A stretch of DNA of 64,000 bases from Litomosoides sigmodontis (Eukaryota; Nematoda; Chromadorea; Rhabditida; Onchocercidae), in the NCBI GenBank assembly GCA_963070105.1, contig OY718807.1:5932983-5996982 (forward strand), read 5' to 3'. Of this stretch, positions 24,357 through 35,900 are shown piece after piece. The notes below the pieces were generated by a model, which worked only from the letters and a program-made list of their open reading frames with translations, had not been told where the DNA came from and ran no database searches. The number at the start of each line of letters is the position of its first letter. Positions within the stretch are counted from its first letter, which is position 1. The translations under genes were made by a program, and so were the position numbers.

Positions 24357-25305
24357 TTAAACTTTATGTGCATAGCCATTGAGCAAATTTGGTGTTTCCA
24401 GCGGTGTTGTACTAGTTTCATTGTGGGTTGAATTGTCCTGCGACTGATTCATCGGAATTTTCTCGACATCTATCACCGTAGCGCCAACATTACCACTTCG
24501 TTGACTTTTCGAATCATGCCACGAATCCAGGTATCCGTGATAAGCACCATAATGGGTATGTCGTGGCAAGGATCGATCCATTAATGACTGAAACACGTTT
24601 TCCTCCTTTCATCAACTGCCTATTTTCACCAATGTTGCACATCGTAAACCGATTGTTCACTGTGCCGAATTAATTTCGAAATTAATTCGAATACCTAAAT
24701 TGCTTTAGCAACAAAAGAAATTCGGTAGTTACTCTAAAAATGCTAATGCATTTCTTTAGTATTTTAGCTTTCTAAAAAATTCTTGTGGAGAAAAGTTAAG
24801 AATGGAAATCAATGCAGCAATATTTGTTTTAAAATGCCAGTGCGCCGATCTTTCAGTTCCACTTACTCAGCACAGTAATTCATTAAATCGGATCGTTCAA
24901 AAGAAAAATCACAGATAAACCTCAATCCGATGGCCTAATTCACGTTTTCGACGTGCAGCGTTGCTTCGACTCTGAGTGAATTTCACAATTAGAAATAAAA
25001 ACACTCCAACAATTAACAAGCAAACCAAGCCAACGGTCATATTACGCAAATCCATGATGTAATTTGTCATTCGGTGCATATCATCCGCAACCTACAAAAT
25101 TATGAATTATCAAATATATATCACAGCACGCTTACTTGTATTTTAACCAACGTTGTATTAGAAATGAAATATCTCTGTCAACAAACAATTTGGTAGTTGT
25201 TACCTGCATCATCTTTGGAATGCTCTTAAATATAACGTTCATGTCCGGATACGGTTGATGATCCATCAGTGGATCGGATTTTGGGGTACTATTGTTACCT
25301 CCCAT
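24357..25305 (-). CDS. Small single-pass membrane protein, family not recognised
   Basis: Three exons, 25204-25305, 24921-25091 and 24357-24587, join in phase 0 to give 167 residues from ATG to TAA. Residues 1-52 are polar, without a signal peptide (MGGNNSTPKSDPLMDHQPYP at the start). About residues 53-71 form one hydrophobic segment (VGLVCLLIVGVFLFLIV), followed at once by basic residues (KFTQSRSNAARRKREL), which by the positive-inside rule suggests an N-out/C-in anchor. The C-terminal part is rich in His, Ser, Asn and Thr and includes HTHYGAYHGYLDSW and two NxT/S sites. Splice sites and codon use support a real gene. I do not recognise the family; a nematode-restricted protein is an inference. 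No neighbour shares its strand or suggests a role. Confidence 0.75.
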
Positions 25306-26628
25306 GATGTCAGGCTAACTGAATTGCAAACTGCACAAGAATCGGAGGGAGAGAAATTTCAAAAGATACCTGAAAATTTTAACAATCACTAGGTAAGCAG
25401 TGTAGTGAAAATGCATTTGAGCACTTCATTTCACAAATTTCACCGTAACAACTAAAACTCTATCAGCATCAGTTGATTTCAGGAGGAATAAATTAAATTA
25501 GAAGTTTCCCCTGAATAATTTAAATAGCTCGAGAAGAATGTTAGAATGCTGATGAAAGAGATCAATGAAAATGTTAAATTTTAATAAAACTTCAAATAAA
25601 AGCACGCATACAATCATTTCCACTAGCGCAACAGATACCAAACATATTTTTTGGAAGAAAAAAAATGAAAATAGAACTTCGGCGCCTTTTTACGCTGAAA
25701 GCAGTAACGGTGGGTGAGATTTCGAAGGTCTGTTACACTGTTAGCTGGCAAATTTGCCCAGCGGGTGAAAGGAAAAAAAACATAGAATGTGCGGAATGTT
25801 TGAACGCACACGTCATTATATGAAATATACCGCTTTTCGCACAGCAATGCATAGGTCAAAGGTCGACCGGCGCAAATGTAAAGCGCACTTTCTCATCCGC
25901 AACCTATTATCTTCATCCATCCCACACAATATATTAGCAAGAAGAAGAAAACGTCTAAATTCCTCGAATCAGTTCCATCTTTAAAAAGAAATTACAACAC
26001 ATATTTCCATACTAACGATAAGCGCAAATGCGATGAATCTAAATTTTTTTTTCTAGGAAAGAGGAGATGGAATAAATTGATGATAAAATATGATAAACAG
26101 TTCTGTTTGCAATGAAATAAAATAAATTGTGTGATTTTAATGATGCGAAATATCATTAAATTAGTTAACATTTACAGTTAAAATCAAAAATGATCCATTT
26201 TGAAAATCCAACCAACAATGGTAGGATGGATTTGGATTCGATGCTGCAAGATAACATTATTTCAATTTTAATTTAGCCTAAGTGAAATGTTTTTTAATCA
26301 AACAATTTATAACTTAATATTTATTACGCCTAATTTTATGCTAGAAAAAATAATTTAAGAAATGAATTACTCATCCATATCCACCTGTCATTCATTTATC
26401 TGCAAATTCATTTATCCAATTAATTAATTATCCTTTGTTGAATGTTATTAAAATCACGGAAATGTGTTGAAAAATGTTGACAACTAATAAATTTAAATGC
26501 TAACATAGCGAAAGAGATGTAAAATATGAATAAAATGGATTCATTTAAGGTAGCTAAAATTGTTACTTGGAGAAAAATAAATTTACTTAGGGAGATATTT
26601 TTAGAGTGATATTTAAGCAGGCACTTTT

Positions 26629-26696
26629 AGATGTAACTTATTAAAGCATTCCATGAAATGAAAATAGATGTAACTTATCAAAGCGTTCCATGAAAT
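26629..26696. repeat. Direct repeat, 2 x 31 nt
   Basis: Two copies of AGATGTAACTTAT[T/C]AAAGC... ending TTCCATGAAAT, separated by 6 nt and differing at two positions. Non-coding local duplication. Confidence 0.8.
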
Positions 26697-29600
26697 AACT
26701 GGCAGTTGTTAGGTGAAGAACAGGTGAGGAGGTTACTACTGCTACATGGAATAAAACATGTGTTTTCTGCTCCAATAGCTCTGTTTAACATCATATCCTT
26801 CACTTTCACGTCAATCTCAAGTGAGGAGGGATAATTTCACAAATACGATTAGTGTACTTCCCAAAATGCGTCAAGTTTACCTGGCAATTTCAAATTTGAG
26901 GGATAGCTTACTAGCAGAAATTCAAACAGACCTGCATTCACTTCAAAAGTGAATTATAGCGTCCGAAAAGCGCTACGAATACGTTTTTCTACTTCTCGGA
27001 TAATTGAATGGATGGGTAGCTTACTGTATAAAAGTATTTACAATGTAACACTTACGAAATGAAAGATTAAATGAAAAATCTTAATGTCATCATTAGAGCG
27101 ATGGATTCAAATTTGATAATTAGTAAAAAACTGAATCAGTCACAAGCAACGAAGACTGATCTTCATTTCATTGCTTAAAGTACTGCGTTGAATGATAAAT
27201 GATTTTGTTAACAAAAAAAAGAACTAATGTGAAAAAAAGAAATTTCAAAGAGCAAAGAGCAAAAAAAAACCGATGAAGAAGAAGAATTTAATTGAAACTG
27301 TAGAAATGTTCGCAAGGAGAGGAAAGGTTTTTTTTTTGAGATGCCAAACCTACACGATGTATTCTGGATTAATGAATCAATAAATCTAACTGTTAATTCT
27401 AAGTTGTAAAATTGAAATTATCAAATCTCTTCATCGAAAAGTACTTTTTTACCTAAGAATATACAATTTGTTAAATTTGTGTCAAACTACCATGTGACGT
27501 AACTAGCACGTAAATAATATCAAATCAAACTTTAAATTCATTTTAGTGAAATATTTTGAATTCAGAAAACAATTTTCATTAATCATCACATGTAAGAGAG
27601 ATAAATTGAAATCATATTATTCAAATATCACTTGATTTTAACAAATATTTCACTGGATTAGCTGATCGTTAGATGATAATCGGTTACTGTAAAATGCATT
27701 TGAATTGCTAATTTGTTTTTGCTTTCGTCGCTTACGAAATGATCAACTAAGTTCACATCGTTCACTATTTGTAGACAAAAATTATTATTTAAGTTGAAAA
27801 TAATGGAATAGGAACTATCAAATGATTCCACAAATAGTTAACTTTTTTTTTCTTTTTAAATTATAAATTTTACTAACCAAAAAACTATTCCAATCATTTG
27901 CGAATCATTTTTTATTTAAAATGGATGTATAGGGAGGCTATTGTTATTTATTGTTTTCATTCTAAGAACAGAAATTAAAATTCAATAAAATGTCTGAGAT
28001 AAGAAAAATACTGAGATACTCAGGGGACTAAATAGATGCTTTCAAAGACCTCCTTACTTTTAATTCTAAAACAATCCTCAATAACATTGCTCTTGCATTT
28101 CACATATTTTGGATATTTTAACATCACTCTTTGTGTCCAATTATTAACTCGCACTCTATAGCAATTCTTTTACTTCACCTTAATTAAATGAGGAAATTTC
28201 AATAAATAAAAATTAAAGCAACGAAAACTTTTATAGGACAAAATTTTCAGTGCCTACTTCTACAAGGCTTTTTTTCCGTTTTTTTTCCTCTCTCTCTTCA
28301 CATCAAGAAATCGATCATTAACCGAGTGCGACTTTAAAGCACTTTCGGTAAGATTGACATTAATGCACCTGTCAATGCACAAAGATAATCAATCTGAAGT
28401 ACCCACTCACTCACTGCGCCATTTCACACTGCGTGGATACAAAGGCTCTCGAAGTTTAAACATTGAAAATAAGCAGCAGCACTCCCTCAAATACTATTAG
28501 ATCAAAGTCAATGATGCCATTACAGTGGGAAAAAAGAACGCTCGAAGACGAAATTCCAATTGCTAGTAGCGGCAATTGTAAGAATTGATTAATAAGCATG
28601 AAATTGCACGAAATGCTTTATGGCAATAATCAAATAAACTTCCAGTTAGATTTACCTATGAAGAATGACGGATTTACCGATAAGAAGGTGAGGAAAAGCA
28701 GAACAAAATTCAATTAAAAGATCAAGTTGAACTGAAAGAAAAAACAGTTCTTCAGAAGACAGTTCTTGACACGCTGCAACAGAGAAGCATCTCATAGCTG
28801 ACGACTACCTGTTCTTATCATCCAATATAAAAACGATTAAACATGCTGAAAATCGATTGGCTGTGAATTTGTTTTTCAAGCATTTATTGAATGATGGCTG
28901 TTGGAACTGTAAATGAATGAATGCCTCACGCAACTCAATTTCAGTGTAAATTATCACCTTTTACGCACTATCACTTAAAATCTTCAAAAAAAAGAGAACA
29001 GTAACACTGAAATTCCAATTTTCCTAGCAGTAAAATTCGAGGATAGTTACGATAAGAATAATTTCGTTTGAAGTATGCTAAAATGAAGCTCAATTGAGCA
29101 ATTCAGTTTTGTGAATGAAATACGAACATCTGAGAGAGAACAAGAAAAGCACTTGAAATAAGAGGTGTCACCAAGCATCAGCGACAACCACCTTTCCCTG
29201 CTAATCATTAAAAGCTGAGGAGGACGACGGAACAGTGCGCTATCAATTCGTATCAACCAACCAACACAAGATAACAACCATCCAATCATCCCACTGCTAC
29301 TTCTACCAATCGATCGTCTCACCGCAATTAATAATAGTAATTAATACGTTTCAGTTAGAATTAAAAGCTCTCTCACAACACCATCTTGCACTTTTAAAAA
29401 AAACGTAAAATGAGAATTGGTCATTGATGGCATCCATCAACGAATGTTCGCATTTCATAACAGAGCAAGGCGAAGTATATGGGGCGCAGTTCGCATAATC
29501 CTCAACCCTACACTTATCCCATTGGGCGCAAAAACAAAAGAAGACGAGATGTGCATAGATCGCCATCTCTCTCTTTATGATAATTATTCACTTCATGTAA

Positions 29601-29706
29601 ACATTCAGGAGAAAGAGAGCTAACAGAGAGAGGGAGGGAAAGTGAAGAGAATAAATTGTATATGAGGGAGATTGATAATTAGTGCTTCTTCCTTCCTCGC
29701 TCCGCT

Positions 29707-29707
29707 C

Positions 29708-29738
<31 letters not shown>

Positions 29739-29740
29739 CC
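29707..29740. repeat. Poly-C / (TC)n tract
   Basis: A C run of about 12 followed by about 10 TC units. Length may be unreliable in assemblies. Confidence 0.9.
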
Positions 29741-30603
29741 ACTCTGTTTCGATCATCATTTATAGCGGTACACTTGAAATCATCTGACGAAATATCGTCC
29801 ACTACTGCTGCTTCCACTAAAAGCGTTTCAATTCATTTCACTTTAAAACTATTTACATCATAGCATCACTGTAGGTGTAATAGAATCAACCCAAAATGAC
29901 TGCAATGAACTACTCAAAACAACCTCTTCTTTTGTTGCTAATTTCAAATTTACTGAAATTGATTTTTTCTTGGAGTAAAATTTAAATACTTTAAGAATTA
30001 CACACTTTTCCCTGAAATGAGATTTTGTACTTTTTTTGCCTCAAACAACTGAGCATAATAATATCAAAGATCAGCGTCCGTTTCATTTACGGAAAATGGA
30101 CGATAAACAGTTGCGAGAAACGCTACGAATAAAATTCCTCAGGCAGATAGACGCGGTAGTAAACGTGAAAATAGTGGGAGATATTTGAGTTGCAAGAGAA
30201 CAAAAAAAGAATAAATGTTGCAACGGTAAAATGGACAGTTCAATGACCTTTCTAACTGATGCAAGTCTTCGATGACCCATGAAGGATAACCTTCAACAGC
30301 CTTTCTATGAACCAACAACACAGAGCAGAGAGAGGGAGGGGAGAGAGGGAAAAAAGGGAGCACTGCACTTATACATTGCTTAAATCGCTTATAGAAACCA
30401 TTTTTTTTTGTTGAAAAATAGGAAATATGTAAATTAGTGCCATAGCCATAAGTTATCGTTTACACCCACTCCTTTACACCCACGTCTAATAACTCACTGA
30501 AATGCTTTTCCATCTTGAAAAGATGAAATTAAATATTCTTAAAAACATATAATAAATAGTGTAACTTTTCGTTTTACACATTTAACTATCTTACACACCT
30601 CCA

Positions 30604-30640
30604 CATACACACACACACGCACACACACACACACACTCAC
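30604..30640. repeat. (AC)n microsatellite
   Basis: Imperfect AC repeat interrupted by a CGC and a TC, in intergenic DNA. Confidence 0.9.
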
Positions 30641-31731
30641 ATATTCGAATATTTTTGCATACGGCAAAGTCGCTCCCACTCCTCTTTGAGAGAAAAAGGC
30701 ACCATCAATATGTGAACTGTGTATTGTTGCTGTCTTGCAGTAAATTTAATGAGTAATTTGAAATTTGTTTTAGTACCTAAATGAACTGAAACCAGCAAAT
30801 TCAACCAGAATGCAGCTAGTCTGATCAACTTAACTCCCCTAATTTCAGACATTTAAAATCAATGCAAATGCTCATTTGCATAATTACGTGTGAATGAAAA
30901 GATTGCAAAAAATTCAAAAGTGATTGTCAGTATTTGCAAAAGAAAAACGGGAAGATTATGAATTTCATTGCTTTCCAAAATTTCAGCAAGTTCAACAGTA
31001 ATGAAATTCAATTGTCAAAGCTAAATTACTTTGCCCTCACTAACCTTTTCAAGAGAATTGAAAGACAAAATCGTTTGGACTTTCGAGAGAGAGAGAGAGA
31101 GAGAGAGTAATAACAAATTTAAAATAACTAAATGTTTGTATTTCTTTGTGTGGAATGTTCTCAAAATTATTTAAAAAATTTTCGTCAACAATCACCTAAT
31201 AGGCAGAACAGTAAAAAATTTAATTCCTAGCTGAATAATTCTCTTCAATAAACATGCCTTCCTGACCAATTAATTTAATTATAAAGTCAAATTTTTGAGC
31301 AAATTTAGAAAGCTACCATTCCGGAAAAAAGCCTTCACAACTCTATTCCATCGTTAGTGAATTATTTTTCTGTCAGCAAAGCTTAAACAATGCAGGCATT
31401 TTTTTAAAATTAATTTAGTCGGATTAAAATTTAAATTCGAAAGCTTACTACCACAGACTGCAAAGTTGATCATAGAAATGAAATAAAATAATGAGACTTC
31501 AGTAAAACAGAAATTGAAATCGTTGAGAATGTGAATTCTACCAATGAAAGTTGGTCAGCTAAGTGAATCACAACAAATTTGACCAATCCAACATCGCCGC
31601 ATTTTACTGGCATTGTTAAACGAATTGGAATGAATGTTGGATGGCTGATTTGTTGAGGAGCGCAATACGTCGCAGCTGACAATTAAACTTTAATTGCGAA
31701 AAACTTAGTATGAGCTAATTTTTTCCTCTCT

Positions 31732-31785
31732 GCTATTATTATTATTATTATTATTACTATTGCTATTTATTATTAATATTATCAT
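31732..31785. repeat. (ATT)n trinucleotide repeat
   Basis: Imperfect ATT/TTA repeat that degenerates into related TTA/GCT triplets downstream. Confidence 0.8.
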
Positions 31786-32121
31786 CATTTTTTTTAGCTA
31801 CCGTTACTATTTATTGCTTATTACTGCTATTAATTACAAAGTATTATTAATCATTTCCAAGTAGCACATTTCACTAAGCTGTTACTATTGTAATAAATAA
31901 TAAAAATGAAGAAGTGCGGAACAATTGGACATTATTCATTGAATCAATCGACAGGTGCACAGGAAACATTAAAATTTCCTGCATTCATACATCACTCTCT
32001 GTCAAAATGCTTACAAAACACCATTAAATGCTCATCCTCGCAGCATTTTATAATTTTTAATATTCAAAAAAAAAGGAAGGAAAAAGTTAGTAGGAAATTG
32101 TCAAACGGAACGTCGCGTGGC

Positions 32122-32352
32122 TTATTTTAATTTTGCATGAAAATTAGGTGAAAGATTGATTAGCGTTCCCTTCAGTAGAGGAAGTGCAACATTCAAACGT
32201 ATATCCTTCAGTCTACGATGAGTAAGTTGCTTTTTTAAGGTACGGCGATCACAGTACCTCTCTTCGACTGGATTCTCGGAGATATCTCTGAGCATGAAGA
32301 AGTACACTGCTTCGTTGTAACTTTCCTCAAATCTCACTCTGATTTTTATCAT
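32122..32352 (-). CDS. Unrecognised 76-residue ORF
   Basis: Intact ATG-to-TAA frame, basic and rich in Arg, Lys, Leu and Glu (MIKIRVRFEESYNEAVYFFM at the start, then RRTLKKQLTHRRLKDIRLN), with codon use more like the genes nearby than other intergenic ORFs. No signal peptide, membrane segment or known motif is visible. It lies 605 nt upstream of, and divergent from, the EB/deacetylase gene. It may be a small gene, a remnant exon or chance. Confidence 0.3.
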   Translation of the reverse strand: MIKIRVRFEESYNEAVYFFMLRDISENPVEERYCDRRTLKKQLTHRRLKDIRLNVALPLLKGTLINLSPNFHAKLK

Positions 32353-32956
32353 TTTTTCAAAATTTCTGATTCAAACATTTTTTTGTAAAATTTTTTAGAG
32401 TCAAATGGAACAAATTTTTGCGCGATATTTTTGCTCTCAACGATCCAACAATTCCATTCCTACTGCTCTCTGTACTTGCACTTGTCAGTGTAAATATGCA
32501 AATTTCATTTGCATTATTACCACAATTAGAAATAGGAAGTATGTTGTGTTTGGAAGTAGTAATGGACAGAAAGAATTTGCCGTTGTTAGTTCAGTTGTGC
32601 AAATACCGAGGCTACCTCTAAATATCACCTAGTTTGAGGAAGTTAGCCGTATCGGTGCAAATCCTAACATGACTAATCCAAACATTGCAAGCTCCTACAA
32701 CATTCTCAAACCATACCAATACTGGCACTTATCCCAACAACCTCTACGGATAAACTGAAATTTGTTGACCGAAGGATAGCAAAACTTGGTGGACACCACC
32801 GGTAGCCCTCATTTTCAGTTCTCTGATAGCCCTGAAAAGCTTCACGCTCAATTTTCTTGCTATTTTCAGCATACCATAAACACTTCCACTTTTCTAAACA
32901 TCAAAATAGCAAAAAGAATTTGGCGAAAGCGTTGAGAATAGCGCCTCTTCGTAGCA

Positions 32957-35900
32957 ATGGATGCTACATTTTTCTTATCATTTTCATTTGCTGGTAGGTA
33001 ATTTAATTTTTCGTTTTTTTTGGATTGCACTCTTTTTCACTAACTTTTAGACGAAAGCGACTTTTGATGGCAAATCAGGTAATTCGGCCAGTTCGAATGT
33101 TTCGCCTAATCTAAGAAAGTCAGAGGGATAAAAAGCCTTCTTTTCCTACAAAAAATTTTTTGCGGCACAAATTGAAATTAATGTAAGAAAGTTTAGCGAT
33201 GATGAATCTCCTCACATGCATTTCCATTATTTCACTCGCCTTTTTCCTAATTTCTTAAATTAAATTCAACTTTATCCTCTTATTTTATTTGGATTTCCTA
33301 ATTTCAGCTTTTTCATTTAATTCTTTTACGCGAAAAATATTTGCACTTCTAATTTAACGTCATTTCTGGCTATTTCAATTTAAAATTCTTAAAAAATGAA
33401 CACTTGAAAGATTATGCTTCACGTCTTTTCACCTTTCTAAGCTTTCAACGTTTAGGTTTTGCACTGAGCGAAATAGCTCAGGCAGGTGAAATTGGGAAGT
33501 TTTGTGATTCAAATTCACCGTGTACTATTCCAAACACTTCTTGCATCAATAACATTTGCACGTGTCCAGCTTTGTATGGACAGGTCAACAGCGAGTGCAT
33601 CATAAAGTCAAGTAATAGTGCAGCAGAATTTTGCTAAATTTTAAGCTCTAAATTGTATTGTAGCTGATGAGACTAACAAATCATCGTTAACAGATGTAAA
33701 TTTAATGACTGCTACATAATTTGCTGATTTCAACGAAGTTTAATAAATTTTTGTAAATATTCTCTTCGCTTTTATCATTCATTTATCTAATCAGAAGAGA
33801 TTGACTTGTCAGTCATTAATTAACTCTCTACCTGTTGTAACATTGCTAGCATTAGTGAACGTATATTTTGAGGTAAAACATTAGCTTCAAAGTGCAAAAC
33901 ATCAGCGGAATGTATAGGTAAGGGAGAATATTGCAATAAAACCAAAGGAAAGTGCTGGTGTTTATCGACACATTTCATCTTAAACGGAAGCTGTAAGCGA
34001 GGTAAACGTGAAACTATTTCCGTGACTTACGTTATTGTTCGTTTTTAGCTACTTCAAGAACACGACTTAGTAATAGGTCTTGGCAAATTTGATTTTCTCA
34101 TTACAAAACTTAAGCAAAAACGATGAATGGAAGAAAAAAATAAATGAAGAGAGGAGGAATTCAATTTGAAGCGAAATGGAAAGATTAACCGGGATATTTC
34201 AGTAATTTATCCGGGACAAAGCGGTTGTGAAGATTCAAGACAGTGCGCTAAAGGTTATCCAGGAGCTATTTGTACAAGGCGGAATAAGTGTCAATGTCCA
34301 AAAGGTTTTAAAGCTAAAGCATTCAGTTGTTTTAAAAGTTAGTATGACTTTTCCTTCTTTGATTTAAAAATGCCAATTTTAAACCTTTAATTCTTTTGAA
34401 GAATTCGTAAAATGGAAAGTTACAAACAATTTAATAAAACATGAAGTTTCAATTTACCGTTCGGCTTCGAGATGCTAATTAACGAGTTTTGTTTCTCACT
34501 GCTTCAAAATAATACACTTTGTTGTTGAAGTTGCGCAGCACAGTAATAATTCTACAGGTAAACGATACGTACCACAACGAAAACGATCACAGCCACACCT
34601 TCGAAACGTTCTTAAAAAAACAAAATACAATCCTTCCGATACTCTGGCAGGCTAGTAATTGATTGAAGCTAATATTTTGCAACTTTTATATAATCATTTC
34701 GTTAAAAGAAATCATTTTCAAATTATTTGACTAATATTTAAATTAATAATCCCCTTTTTCTTCTCAATATTTTACTCACACTACTCACTTGTGAAATGGA
34801 ACTCGTCAATAAAATGTTGTTTCAAAAAGGATGAAGTGATAACTTAATGATTGAAGTGGCTTAGGAACAGCTTAATAATGAAAGTGACTTAAAGTAATTT
34901 AGTGATAAATAATTCATCATCGTCACTCATCACCGATGTCGTTGTTGTCGTTGTGACAGTGATTGATCAAACAATTATTGGGGAATATGTCATAGCTCTC
35001 ATTAATTAAATATAATATCGCTAATCGGATTTCTGCTAATTTATTACCCAAACATTCACTTTGTGTCATAAATGCCGAAATATTGAAATTTCACATAAAT
35101 TCACATGGATATGTACCGGTTATTTCTGAGAATTTTTTTAGCGTAAGAATTTCGATGGAATTGCAATCATTTCAATGTTTCAGGAGTAACCTTCTTACAT
35201 CCCTCGTTATGCCCCGCACAGCAAGTATTCATCGAAGAAGTCGGCAACTGTATGGCAGGTATGCAATTGCATCTTTTAGCAAACCTTTCCTTTAATTAAT
35301 TAATTTTTCAGCGCGACTGCCAGGTGAGTCTTGTCAGTACTCTGAACAATGTGCGGCAACTGACTCAAAAGCATTCTGTCGAAAATTGAAATGTGAGTGC
35401 GCCCCGGGCATGGAACCCAGTGGGAATTCCTGCACATTTATTGAGCCAAAATGTGCCTTAGTTGGCTACGTTTGGATATCTGAAATGGCGCAATGTATGC
35501 CAGGTATGATAGCTGCGACGTTTGAGCAAAGTATAAAAATTACGATTATATACCAGAGGTATACCAGTTTTATGATTTAACCATTTAATGGGAAAAAGAA
35601 AACAGACATTTGATTGATAGGGAAGAGCTGCTACCTGAATTAGATTGCTTTAAATTATTCATTATCTTTAGTTTTAGTCCTACCAGCAGGCGCAAATGGT
35701 TGCCATCACTCAGTGCAATGCTCCACATCTACTAATGGCGCATATTGTTTTCGACATAAGTGTACTTGCTCTGAGAGACTGATAGCAATTGACGGAATGT
35801 GCGGAAAGCATTGCCGAGCAGGCATGGTATTCTCAGCGGTTGTTGGAAAATGTATACCAGGCATGCCTTCACCGCCCAATCATTTAGTCCATACTGTTTG

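Larger units (their letters stand above)
25306..32121. other. Intergenic region, about 6.8 kb
   Basis: AT-rich, with no ORF that has splice or motif support. It holds the 5' region of the minus-strand membrane-protein gene (candidate spliced-leader acceptor near 25371), one diverged direct repeat, and simple repeats. Minus-strand ORFs at 29047-29322 and 29351-29566 show no recognisable features. Confidence 0.5.

Noticed and set aside
25306..32121. Search for a transposon or retroelement in the large intergenic gap
   Set aside because: Only simple repeats and one 31-nt direct repeat were found; no reverse transcriptase, transposase or long terminal repeats were recognisable by eye.
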